In this document: positions 55,015 to 63,700 of the stretch, piece by piece
Position numbering within the stretch: position 1 is the first letter of the stretch
Layout of the letters: each line of letters starts with the position of its first letter
Source: UBA1426 sp050953365
GTDB lineage: Bacteria; Bacillota; Clostridia; Peptostreptococcales; Anaerovoracaceae
Length of the DNA stretch: 64,000 bases
Assembly: GCA_050953365.1 (NCBI GenBank)
Contig: JBMNMN010000016.1
Coordinates: 62,001 to 126,000, forward strand
Direction: 5' to 3'
Translations under genes and position numbers: made by a program
Notes under the pieces: generated by a model
What the model was told of the DNA's origin: nothing
Seen by the model: only the letters and a program-made list of their open reading frames with translations
Database searches by the model: none

Positions 55015-55079
55015 ATCATAGTAAGGGAGGAATGCGAAAACTGTAAAAGACTGTCGCTGTGGTGAATAAACTTTCGACA
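55015..55079 (-). promoter_or_regulatory. Spo0A-type promoter of spoIIE
   Basis: An exact Spo0A core box TGTCGAA lies on the minus strand at 55073-55079. Downstream are TTTACA (55042-55047) and TATGAT (55015-55020), separated by 21 bases. The long spacing is the known oddity of the Bacillus spoIIE and spoIIG promoters, which need Spo0A-P. The leader would be only about 15 bases. Confidence 0.6.
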
Positions 55080-55239
55080 CCGCTGTTCAACTTTGCGATT
55101 CTGCGACGCGGAAAGCAGAGCGGAAATGAATTCTAGTTACGTCCGTATAATGGTGTAAATTAAAAAATAAAAAGAGAACATGTCTCTTCGTTCGGTTACA
55201 ATGTAGTTACCACAACAACAAAACCGGAGGTGAAGAAAC

Positions 55240-56475
55240 ATGTCTCAAGTCAATATTACAATAGACTATGACGAAGTGGTAGCTCTTTTTTCAAAAGAGC
55301 GAAATGAAGCGTTTGCGTACCTGATGGAGAAGATCCTAAATGCCTTCCTTTTGGCAGAATCAGAAGATCAGATAGGGGCCTCGAAGCATGAACGAAGCGA
55401 GGACAGAAACGACTACCGAAATGGTACCAGGGATCGCCCTCTTGTTACAAGGATCGGGAAACTCACGCTAAAGGTTCCACGCCACAGAAATGTTCCGTTT
55501 GTAACGATGATCTTTGATCAATATCAAAGAAATGAAGCGGCTTTGCTGACGACTATGATGGAGATGGTTGTCCAAGGTGTATCCACAAGAAAAGTAACCA
55601 ATGTTGTGGAAGAGCTCTGCGGGGCTAGCTTCTCGAAATCAACCGTATCCGAGCTTTGTAGGCGCCTAGATGAAAGCATTAAGCAGTTTAAAAACCGTCC
55701 ATTGAAAGATCCGTACCCGTTCGTAATTACCGATGCGAAATACTTTAAGGTAAGAGAAAACCACAGCATCGTATCGAAAGCCTTCATGGTTGCCATGGGG
55801 ATTACAGAGGATGGCCGTAGAGAAATCATTGATTTTGGCACCTATGATAATGAATCAGAGAGAACCTGGAAGGAGTTTTTGACAAGTTTAAAAAAACGAG
55901 GAGTAAATCCCGATATGATCACATCGGATGCCCATCAAGGTTTACTTGCAGGCTTGAAAGAGGTTTACCCGGAGGTTCCTTGGCAAAGATGTCAATATCA
56001 TTTTCAGGAAAACATCCTTAAGGAGACTCCGAAAAAAGAGCAGAAAGGATTAAAGACCGAGCTCCGTGAAATGTTTAATGCCAAAACCATGAAAGAAGCT
56101 AGAGAGCGAAGGAATGAAATCATTCAGGATTACAAGGATGTAGCACCAAAAGCTATGGAAATCCTTGATGAGGGATTTGAGGAAGCCATGACAGTGATGC
56201 TGCTACCAGAAAGCATGCGGACTCCCCTTCGGACTACGAACTATTTAGAGCGTGAAAATGGCGAGTTAGGGCGCCGTTCTGATGTGATTCGGATCTTTCC
56301 AAATGCAGCGTCCTTGACCCGCTTAATGGGAGCGGTCTTAATCGATCGAAATGACATAATGAGTACAAGAAATGCCTTGTTCACAAAAGAAAAATGCATG
56401 AATGCAATCGAAGAAGCAAAACCGAAGCTTATCAAGATTGCCCAGGAACAGGTAAAACTGCTGAAAGCAGCTTAA
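55240..56475 (+). CDS. IS256/Mutator-type transposase
   Basis: An intact 411-residue DDE transposase of the Mutator/IS256 family. ITDAKYFKVRE carries the first Asp, MITSDAHQGLLAGL the second, and the C-terminal part (NYLERENGELGRRSDVIRIFPN) includes the family Glu. WQRCQYHF is the usual Cys/His stretch. A GGAGGTGA site precedes the ATG. It lies between spoIIE and tatD. Confidence 0.95.
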   Translation: MSQVNITIDYDEVVALFSKERNEAFAYLMEKILNAFLLAESEDQIGASKHERSEDRNDYRNGTRDRPLVTRIGKLTLKVPRHRNVPFVTMIFDQYQRNEAALLTTMMEMVVQGVSTRKVTNVVEELCGASFSKSTVSELCRRLDESIKQFKNRPLKDPYPFVITDAKYFKVRENHSIVSKAFMVAMGITEDGRREIIDFGTYDNESERTWKEFLTSLKKRGVNPDMITSDAHQGLLAGLKEVYPEVPWQRCQYHFQENILKETPKKEQKGLKTELREMFNAKTMKEARERRNEIIQDYKDVAPKAMEILDEGFEEAMTVMLLPESMRTPLRTTNYLERENGELGRRSDVIRIFPNAASLTRLMGAVLIDRNDIMSTRNALFTKEKCMNAIEEAKPKLIKIAQEQVKLLKAA

Positions 56476-56482
56476 CATAGAA

Positions 56483-56637
56483 GCATTTATGCCGCGAAAG
56501 CCTGTTTACATGGGGCTGACCCTCTGGTAAACTCTCGGCGGCAGAGATGACGCCCAAGAGAGTGGTCTTCTTCTGCCTAAAAAAGGGAGTCCAGAGGGTC
56601 AGGGCCCCCCATGTCAACAGGACCGTGGAATAAATGC
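56483..56637 (+). other. Long imperfect hairpin inside the IS, after the transposase
   Basis: Arms GCATTTAT...GCCTGTT.ACATGGGG.CTGACCCTCTGG and their complement (56590-56637) can pair over about 40 bases, with an inner stem CTCTC/GAGAG. It may end transcription from within or protect neighbouring genes, or be a small non-coding passenger. Confidence 0.6.
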
Positions 56638-56766
56638 GAAAAGCTATCCGTTATTGCAACAAAGTATTAAACGTTAACTATATTGTGACCGAACGAATTT
56701 ACACACAAAAAAGGACTTGACCTGAATTCTGGCTTAAGCATAAAGACCGGGTCAATAATCGTCAAT

Positions 56767-57020
56767 AATCAGCTAAAAATATTCACAAATCAAATGATAG
56801 CTGATTTGTGATTCGAGGGAGAAGAAAAATATGGACAAAATAAGCGAAAATCAACTATAAATTCAACCTTCGTGAAATATAGCTGATTTTTATGCAAAAA
56901 AGTCAACTAATAAATAGTCATTATGAAATAATAGTTGATTTTCATCTTCTTCGGGGGCAGGATTTACATTTTATGTAAATAATTTCAGCTATAATATTCT
57001 CAAATGAGAAAAATAGCTGA
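56767..57020. repeat. Array of four related hairpins
   Basis: Units at about 56767-56806, 56848-56889, 56902-56940 and 56985-57020 each have arms TCA(G/A)CTA and TAG(C/T)TGA around TCA...TGA, with stems of up to 17 bases. A further small palindrome ATTTACAT-TTT-ATGTAAAT lies at 56962-56980. They fill the gap between the IS and the end of tatD. Confidence 0.8.
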
Positions 57021-57022
57021 TC

Positions 57023-57841
57023 TTACTCAATATTAAAGAAACGCTTCGCGTTTTCACATGTGATCCGCGCCGCTTCCTCATAGGAAAGCCCCTTGATTTC
57101 AGCAATCTTTCGGGCTGTATGCTCCACATAAGGAGATTGATTAGGGCGGCCCCGCAAAGGTTCCGGCGTCAAATAAGGAGCGTCTGTCTCTATAAGAAGA
57201 TGCTCGATGGGAATGGCTTCTACCACCTCAACAAGCTTTCTCGCATTTTTATAGGTGACCGGTCCCGCTATGGAAATGGTGGCGCCCAGTTTCAGGTACT
57301 GCTCCGCCATCTCCCGACTTCCCGAATAGCAGTGCATGAGAAGTCTGGCATCGGGAAGCCCGTCTGCATGTCTGGGGAACTGATCCGTTCTCGCCTTGCT
57401 AAAAACACCCTCTTCTTTTAAGATCTGCATCACGTCGTTATTTGCATCTCTGTCGTGGATTACGATGGGCATAGAGAGCTCCAGCGCCAGTTGGATTTGC
57501 CTGCGGAACCAATAACGCTGAATCTCCGGATCTGAAAGGTTGCGATAATAGTCTAAACCGATCTCTCCGATGGCCTGCACCTTAGGCTTCTTTGCCAACC
57601 CTTTAAACAGAATCAGATCCTCTTCACTCATCTTTTCCGCTTCATGGGGATGGCAGCCAACGATGGCATAGCACCAATCGTATTTCTGCGCGTGGTTATA
57701 TGCCAAAAGAGAGCTCTCAAGATCAAACCCTACATCCATAACATAGGAAACATCGGAGTTTTCAATATCCCGGATGAGTTTTTCCCTTTCATTCTGGTTG
57801 TAGGTTTCATTATTGATATGTGCATGTGAATCGAACAGCAT
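57023..57841 (-). CDS. tatD: TatD-family metal-dependent hydrolase/DNase
   Basis: A 272-residue TIM-barrel hydrolase. The metal-binding residues are DSHAHIN at the start, IGEIGLDYY (about 92), VIHDRDANND, LMHCYSGS and LLIETDAPYL. TatD proteins act as 3'-5' exonucleases or D-tyrosyl-tRNA-related hydrolases; in Firmicutes the gene usually lies beside metG, as here. The ATG at 57841 (MLFDSHAH), behind AAGGGTGA, is preferred to a GTG 21 bases earlier. Confidence 0.94.
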   Translation of the reverse strand: MLFDSHAHINNETYNQNEREKLIRDIENSDVSYVMDVGFDLESSLLAYNHAQKYDWCYAIVGCHPHEAEKMSEEDLILFKGLAKKPKVQAIGEIGLDYYRNLSDPEIQRYWFRRQIQLALELSMPIVIHDRDANNDVMQILKEEGVFSKARTDQFPRHADGLPDARLLMHCYSGSREMAEQYLKLGATISIAGPVTYKNARKLVEVVEAIPIEHLLIETDAPYLTPEPLRGRPNQSPYVEHTARKIAEIKGLSYEEAARITCENAKRFFNIE

Positions 57842-57937
57842 GATAAAATCACCCTTTTTCACTTTTATTTCATTTTATACTCGGCGTTAAGTGGAGTATT
57901 TGACATATTGCATTGACACCGTTGGATTCAGGGTCCT

Positions 57938-58145
57938 CTGTGCAAAATTTCAGATTGTGCGTATCGGTGTTTCCATTTTTTTATAGTCGATTAGTCGATA
58001 TTAAACTGTGCAAAATTTCAATTAATGCATTACTATTTTCTAAAAACAGCCCGTTTTCCTATAAAAACTGTGCAAATTTTCAACTAGTGCATTATTTTCT
58101 GTAAATATATGTAATTTTTCTATGCATTAATTGATTTTTTGCACA
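57938..58145. repeat. Three direct and one inverted copy of a TGTGCAAAA-ended element
   Basis: Direct copies begin CTGTGCAAAA or close variants at 57938, 58006 and 58068, and end in forms of AATGCATTA. An inverted copy lies at 58122-58145. The last two can form a hairpin of about 24 pairs. The outer TGTGCAAAA is the same as in the 52755-52884 array, though the inner half differs. The rest of 57842-58230 holds no gene. Confidence 0.85.
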
Positions 58146-58229
58146 TTCGCCAGAAACCAGTTAAAGTTGCATATACGGTGTCATATTTGGTGTCAATCGC
58201 CAAATATAACACCGTTACAATTAGCTGCT

Positions 58230-58368
58230 TATACGATCTCGCCACCGAAGGCCGACATGCTTATGATACGATTTCTCAGCCGGTGGTAGATGAGGCATAT
58301 GATACGATCTCGCCATCTGCTGCCCATGTGGTTTATGATACGATTTCGCCGTCGGGGGCAGATGTGGT
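58230..58368. repeat. 36-base tandem repeat running from the metG C-terminus
   Basis: ATACGAT recurs at 58231, 58266, 58302 and 58338, i.e. every 35-36 bases. On the minus strand the first unit encodes the last residues of MetG (TTSAPDGEIVS, stop). The second, after the stop and in frame, would encode TTWAADGEIVS. The third and fourth are more decayed. So the 3' end of metG has been duplicated downstream. Confidence 0.88.
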
Positions 58369-60249
58369 CAGATATTCATATCGATCTCCGTTGTCCGCAA
58401 ACAGGAGCATTCCGTTTGATTCTAAGCCCCGCAACATTCTCGGTTTGAGATTGGCCACCACGATAACCTTCTTTCCGAGAAGTTCTTCCGGCTTGTAGCA
58501 ATCCGCCACTCCCGACACGATCTGGCGCACTTCGTTGCCCATTTTAATCTTGAATACTAAAAGCTTATCTGCCTTGGGATGCTTTTCGCAGCTCTGCACC
58601 AAGCCGACCCGCATATCCAGTTTCGCAAAATCATCGTATTCGATAAGATCCTTTATGGGCGGATACTCCTTTTCGGGAGCTTTCGATTCTTCCTTCATCG
58701 CCTCTAATTCGGCCAGCTCTTTTTCAATGTCCATTCTCGGGAATATAGCATCGCCCTTCTTGACCTGCTCCCCGTCCATCATATCGAACACCTGCGTATC
58801 CGACCATTCGGGGTCGGCAAACCAAAGGCCCAGCTGCTTCCGAATCTTTGCGGAAGTGCTGTGCATAAAGGGCTGGATGAGCACGGAAACAATCCGAAGG
58901 GATTCTGCCAGGTTGTGGAGCACCGTATTGAGCCGCTCCTTATGAGCTTCATCCTTTGCAAGCAGCCAGGGAGTTGTTTCGTCGATGTACTTGTTGGTTC
59001 TGCGAATAAGAGTCCAGATCTCTTCCAGGGCCAGGCTGAAGCTGAACTTATCCATATGCGTCTCCACCTTGGCGGCGGCCCCTAAAGCCAACTGTTTCAA
59101 CTCAGCGTCGGGTCCTTCATCTTTTCCTGCAGGCGGAACCACGCCTCCGTTATATTTCTCTATCATGGAAGTGGTGCGGCTTACCAGATTGCCCAAGTCG
59201 TTGGCCAAATCGGAATTCATGCGATTAAGCATAACTTCATTGGTAAACAGCCCGTCCTGCCCGAAGGTGTACTCTCTGAGCAGGAAATATTTCAAAGCAT
59301 CCACGCCGTAGCGTTCTATGAGCTTAACAGGATCCACAATATTGCCCCTGGATTTGGACATCTTGCCGCCTTCCAATAGGATCCAGCCGTGACCGAGGAC
59401 CTTTTTAGGAAGCGGAAGATCCAAAGACATGAGCATGGCGGGCCATATGATAGTGTGGAACCGGACGATCTCCTTTCCTACAAGATGCACGTCCGCCGGC
59501 CAGTAATGGTCATACTTCACAGGATCATCCGGATAGCCCAGGGCGGTGATGTAGTTGGACAGCGCGTCCAGCCACACGTAAATCACATGCTTTTCGTCGA
59601 TGGGCACGGGTATGCCCCAGTCGAAAGAGGACCTGGAAATGCACAGGTCTTCCAGCCCTTGCCGGGCAAAGCTGAGCATCTCATTGCGGCGGCTTTCCGG
59701 CTGAAGGAACTCGGGATTGTTTTCAAAAAGATCGATCAGCTTGTCCTGATATTTGGAAAGACGGAAGAAATATGTTTCTTCCTTGGCTTTTTCAACAGGC
59801 CTGCCGCAGTCCGGGCATTTACCTTCAGCAGCTTGGGTCTCCGTCCAGAAGGCCTCGCAAGGCGTACAATACCAGCCTTCATATTCTCCTTTATAAATGT
59901 CGCCCTTTTCATACATTTTGCGGAAAATTTCCTGAACCCTTTTCACGTGGCGCTCTTCCGTGGTCCGAATGAAATCATCATAGGATATTTCCATGGTTTT
60001 CCACAGCTTCTTAATGCCGTCCACTATATTGTCCACGTACTCCTGCGGTGTGCAGCCGTTCTCCTGTGCCACCTTCTGTATTTTCTGCCCATGCTCGTCG
60101 GTACCAGTCAGGAACATAACATCATAACCGATCAACCGTTTGAAACGCGCCATGGCATCCGCCATAACGGTGCAATAGGTGTGCCCGATGTGCAGATTTG
60201 AGCTGGGGTAGTAAATTGGTGTAGTAATGTAGAATTGTTTTTTCTCCAT
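58333..60249 (-). CDS. metG: Methionyl-tRNA synthetase with C-terminal tRNA-binding domain
   Basis: Charges tRNA-Met. The 638 residues have the class I signature SSNLHIGHTY (about 18), four zinc-type cysteines (CTPCEAFW ... CPDCGRP, about 127-148), the KMSKS loop (GGKMSKSRGN, about 300), and a C-terminal EMAP/Trbp111 domain (about 540-630). An AAGGAG site precedes the ATG. The upstream gap is only 164 bases, and I see no T-box in it. Confidence 0.97.
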   Translation of the reverse strand: MEKKQFYITTPIYYPSSNLHIGHTYCTVMADAMARFKRLIGYDVMFLTGTDEHGQKIQKVAQENGCTPQEYVDNIVDGIKKLWKTMEISYDDFIRTTEERHVKRVQEIFRKMYEKGDIYKGEYEGWYCTPCEAFWTETQAAEGKCPDCGRPVEKAKEETYFFRLSKYQDKLIDLFENNPEFLQPESRRNEMLSFARQGLEDLCISRSSFDWGIPVPIDEKHVIYVWLDALSNYITALGYPDDPVKYDHYWPADVHLVGKEIVRFHTIIWPAMLMSLDLPLPKKVLGHGWILLEGGKMSKSRGNIVDPVKLIERYGVDALKYFLLREYTFGQDGLFTNEVMLNRMNSDLANDLGNLVSRTTSMIEKYNGGVVPPAGKDEGPDAELKQLALGAAAKVETHMDKFSFSLALEEIWTLIRRTNKYIDETTPWLLAKDEAHKERLNTVLHNLAESLRIVSVLIQPFMHSTSAKIRKQLGLWFADPEWSDTQVFDMMDGEQVKKGDAIFPRMDIEKELAELEAMKEESKAPEKEYPPIKDLIEYDDFAKLDMRVGLVQSCEKHPKADKLLVFKIKMGNEVRQIVSGVADCYKPEELLGKKVIVVANLKPRMLRGLESNGMLLFADNGDRYEYLTTSAPDGEIVS

Positions 60250-60413
60250 TTTGCATCTCCTTCTGCAGCCGGCCTAATGAGAGCCTTTTGCAAATATATG
60301 TATGAGTGAATTTTTTCCCCGCCTTACTTGCCGGAGCAAATGGCGGAGTCAATTACAAAACAAGTGTAAGATCGATCAATGTAAATGCTTTTCCTCAGCG
60401 GGGTGTTTTTCGG

Positions 60414-61082
60414 TCAGCGCAGGCCTGTCAAGAAACCGTATCCGCCCCGATAGGACACCTCCACAATGGCTGCCGGCTTAATATCAATGCGCCAGATCTC
60501 GTTCAGAGGAATGTTCAGCAGCCATGACAGAGCGCCTCTTATTAACAAAGAATGCGCAACAATCACCACGGTTTTGCTCTCCGCTTCCCATCGTTCAATG
60601 GCTTTCACCGGATCCTGCTTAACCATCTCCTCAAAAGTCGGCATGGAAGATTCCGACGCCAGCAGTTCCTTGAGAAACTCCACCGCCCGATCCCTCACCT
60701 GGCTCAGGCTCTCACCTTCCGGAACCACAAAGTTTGCGAAATCGTGCAGGAAATGGTCAAATCCGTCGCCGTACAGTTCTCTGGCTTCTTCGTTGGTCTT
60801 GTTTTCAAAAATTCCAAAGTGCATTTCCTGAAGCCGGTCGTCAATTATGACTTCCAGCTTGCGAGAGTCCGAACTGTGGCTATCGGCAATGGCTTTAGCC
60901 AAGTCCGAAGCCCTTTTAAGAGGGCTGGAATATATGCAATGAATCTCAACTTCGGAAAGCTGCTCCACCACAGTGGCTACGCTGGCCCTTCCCTTCTCCG
61001 TATATTCAGATTCTGTCCTGCCGTATATCAGCCTTTTTGCATTGGCCTCTGTTTCCGGATGACGAATCAAGATCAGTTTCAC
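60414..61082 (-). CDS. Histidine phosphatase family protein
   Basis: A 222-residue phosphoglycerate-mutase-fold protein. The catalytic motif LIRHPETEAN (His near 8, with Pro in place of the common Gly), IYSSPLKRA, and the second His in VVIVAHSLLIRG are seen. The substrate is not clear; it could be a phosphatase of cobalamin intermediates or of sugar phosphates. It lies 164 bases upstream of metG on the same strand and may be co-transcribed. Confidence 0.88.
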   Translation of the reverse strand: MKLILIRHPETEANAKRLIYGRTESEYTEKGRASVATVVEQLSEVEIHCIYSSPLKRASDLAKAIADSHSSDSRKLEVIIDDRLQEMHFGIFENKTNEEARELYGDGFDHFLHDFANFVVPEGESLSQVRDRAVEFLKELLASESSMPTFEEMVKQDPVKAIERWEAESKTVVIVAHSLLIRGALSWLLNIPLNEIWRIDIKPAAIVEVSYRGGYGFLTGLR

Positions 61083-61591
61083 GAATATATTTCAATCCTT
61101 TCAAAATATATTACTCCTTATAATACCACAAATATACAGAAATTCAAAGTGCCTTCTCCTTGCTTCTCTGGTTGTGAAAGGTGTTGGGGGTATTGGTGTC
61201 CGATACCTTTATAATACTTTTACGATTTTCTGAACTTTTGTCTCAAAGGGTTTTCTTCGGAAAAATTTTGCAGTATTCTTAATTAATAATTTGTAACTTA
61301 AAATTTAGATCACGCCAAAGTTAAAAAGGCGCATGACCCCAAACATGACCCTAAACAAATGCAAATATGTGACGTTGCGGTCATCTTACAGGAGTGATAA
61401 AATAATAACAATTTAGCAAACGGAAGTGATATCAAATAACAGCAATTCATATGTAATATTTTATAACACTTGTTCATAACAACTGCTGTTACGGTTCGTG
61501 GATTATGATCTGTTTGCAAAAAAAAACTTTGCTGCGAAGCGTTTTGCCATATAACAACCATTTTTTCATATCGCATATATAGGAGGTACTC
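61083..61591. other. Gene-free A/T-rich gap
   Basis: No convincing coding frame. It contains a small hairpin GGTATTGG-TGT-CCGATACC followed by TTTATAATA (61189-61215), which could end plus-strand transcripts. There is also a short direct repeat CATGACCC(C/T)AAA at about 61332. No clear promoter for the downstream adaptor gene was found. Confidence 0.4.
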
Positions 61592-62605
61592 ATGTTCCGC
61601 AAGAAAAATAAGAACATCCAAACGGAGGCAGACGCTTCCGGAGATAAGGCTCTGAAATCGTCTAAGGGGCCCAAATCTGCCAAATCCAAAAAGAAGAAAA
61701 AGATCATAATTATCGGTGTTATCGTTCTGATTGTTGCAGCTGCCTTGGCTCTTCCCGGATTGCTCGGATCCGGCGAAATGCCTTCTCAAGTATCGGTGGG
61801 ATCCGTAGAGAGAATGGACCTGGAGCAAACGGTTTCCGTCAACGGTATAATTTCCGGTTCCCAGTTCGCAGAAGTGGTATCATCCTTGAATTATGAAATT
61901 ATTTCGATTCTCGTTGAAGAAGGCGACCGGGTGAAAAAGGACCAGGTGCTGGCGGTACTGGACGGGGAAGCTTTGCAGGATGAATACCGAAAGGCAGTCA
62001 AAGCCCTTGAGGAGTCCCGTTTCAACTACGAAGCCTCCAAACGGCTGTACGAAGAAGGAGCCATTTCCCAGGCCGAGTACATAAGAGCGAAGAACGCCTA
62101 TGAAAATGATCAAATCACTGTAAACTCCTTTGACATTTCCGAAAAAACCAACATTCGCAGTCCTATTGACGGGACGGTTACCAGGGTGAATGTCAGCCTG
62201 GGCCGTTATGCCAACGATACGGAAGACAACAAACCCATGTTTGTCATTGAAGATCTGGATCAGCTGAAAATGGACGTAAAGGTCAGTGAATATGATATCG
62301 GAAAGATCAAGGTCGGCCAGACCGTCACCATTACGGCAGACGTATTGGGCAAGGATAGAGTGACAGGAACCGTGAGCCGCATTTCCCCCACCGGCGAACT
62401 GAAGGATCCTGCTTCAAAAGAAATGGTCATCCCCGTCCGAATCAATGTGGATCAGAACGAAAAACTCATAGCAGGTGTAACGGCGAAAGCGAAGATTCTC
62501 ATCGAAAGCAGGTCCCAGGTATTGACGGTGCCCATTGACTGTTACTTTTTTGCAAGTCTTTTTTCAAGTTTTTTCAAGTCTTTTTTCTCATTATGGCTAT
62601 ATTGA
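61592..62605 (+). pseudogene. Truncated HlyD/MacA-like efflux adaptor
   Basis: The first ~316 residues are a good membrane-fusion adaptor: Lys-rich start, one membrane segment (about 33-55), lipoyl half-motifs (EIISILVEEGDRVKKDQVLAVLDG), an alpha hairpin, NIRSPIDGTVTRVNV, and a beta barrel ending SRSQVLTVPID. The family should then continue with a membrane-proximal domain. Instead the frame runs into CYFFASLFSSFFKSFF and stops, in a T-rich triplicated 12-base repeat (about 62550-62590). The ABC ATPase and permease genes that normally follow are absent. Confidence 0.8.
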
Positions 62606-62714
62606 ATTATTTGAAGTAATTTCTAATATAGTATTATGGGGCTTTCTCATTATCATCTCTTGTCAAGGCATCCCCTGAAAGAAGCTAATTGGAACCTCGA
62701 AAGGAGGATTTAAA

Positions 62715-63470
62715 ATGAAAATACATAAATGGCTGTTACTATTAATGGTGATGACTATAGGAATTGCCGTTTTTTCAGGCTGCGGCAGCGGAGAGCCCGG
62801 CTCCAAATCGGGTACATTTTCCGTAGAGTCGTCTTATATACAGGAAAGCGGCGAACATCTAGGCATTAATGCAGAATATCCTGTTCTAAAAGGTTTTCCG
62901 GGAGCGGACCGGTTGAATGCGGAAATAAAAGAAAAGGTGGAAGCGGCAGCATCGGAAGTCAGGAATGCGGCTCTGGAGCTTGAGAACAGAGAGGGCTTTT
63001 CCGCATCGCTTAACAGCAATTATCAATATTTTTATAATAAGAATCTGGCCTCCCTTTGGATTAATTGGGACAATTATACCGGAGGCGCACACGGCTTGTA
63101 TTGGATGGATAGCTATACCCTCAATACAGATACGGGAGAGGTATATGCCTTTCCTCAGCTGTTTTGGGAAGGTTCCGGCGGCGTAGAATATATAACGAAT
63201 AAAATATTGGAGGAAATCTCCGAAGGCGACGATTATTTTGAAAATGCGGCCGACACAGTGATCGGCTATCAAGGCAACTATCCATTCCTTATAAACGGCG
63301 AAGAGTTGATCGTTTACTTCCAGCTGTACGAGATTGCGCCTTATGTGGCCGGCATGCAGAGCTTTTCTTTCTCAGAAGATGAGCTGGAATCCTTCCTCAA
63401 ACCGGAAATTGCCAATGCAATGGAGGGCCAGGATCCTGTTCCTATCCAATTTCTTGGAATTGATGGATAA
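62715..63470 (+). CDS. Lipoprotein with DUF3298/DUF4163 (RsiV-like) domains
   Basis: A 251-residue secreted lipoprotein: a hydrophobic signal ending in lipobox FSGC (Cys about 22). It has a DUF4163-like N-terminal half (INAEYPVLKGFPGADRLNAEI) and a DUF3298-like second half (GGAHGLYWMDSYTLNTDTG ... YEIAPYVAGMQSFSF). RsiV anti-sigma factors have this extracellular part and bind lysozyme, but there is no cytoplasmic anti-sigma domain here. Function unknown. An AGGAGG site precedes the ATG. Confidence 0.82.
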   Translation: MKIHKWLLLLMVMTIGIAVFSGCGSGEPGSKSGTFSVESSYIQESGEHLGINAEYPVLKGFPGADRLNAEIKEKVEAAASEVRNAALELENREGFSASLNSNYQYFYNKNLASLWINWDNYTGGAHGLYWMDSYTLNTDTGEVYAFPQLFWEGSGGVEYITNKILEEISEGDDYFENAADTVIGYQGNYPFLINGEELIVYFQLYEIAPYVAGMQSFSFSEDELESFLKPEIANAMEGQDPVPIQFLGIDG

Positions 63471-63700
63471 CGGGAATCCAAATATAGCTTTCATAAGGTT
63501 AAGGCAACGGGAATTGCTTAAACGTCGTGAGCCGGTTTTAATTGTCTACCTATTTTAATTTATCGGTTGACATTATGCCTCTTGTCCGTTTATTATTAGC
63601 TTGTCGTTACATTATAAAGAGTCATGAAGTCATAAGTAATGAAGTCATAAAAGGTTCAATTATTATATTTCAAGCGCTTGCCCGCAGGCGGAGGTTCACA

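Larger units (their letters stand above)
55153..56704 (+). mobile_element. IS256-family insertion sequence
   Basis: Ends are GTGTAAATT at 55153 and its complement at 56696-56704. Inside them CGTTCGGTTACAATGTAGTTA (left, 55189-55209) matches the right end (56675-56695) at 19 of 21 bases, giving terminal repeats of about 30 bases. The left repeat is interrupted by 27 extra bases (55162-55188) containing the palindrome AAGAGA-ACATG-TCTCTT. No target duplication of 8-9 bases is visible, so the insertion is old or rearranged. Confidence 0.85.

Noticed and set aside
54994..55080. 29-residue N-terminal extension of SpoIIE
   Set aside because: It would overlap the Spo0A box and promoter and does not look like a SpoIIE N-terminus.
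55145..56715. Target-site duplication of the IS256 element
   Set aside because: The bases next to the two ends do not match over 8-9 positions.
60250..60413. T-box riboswitch before metG
   Set aside because: The gap is only 164 bases and shows no T-box sequence or terminator.
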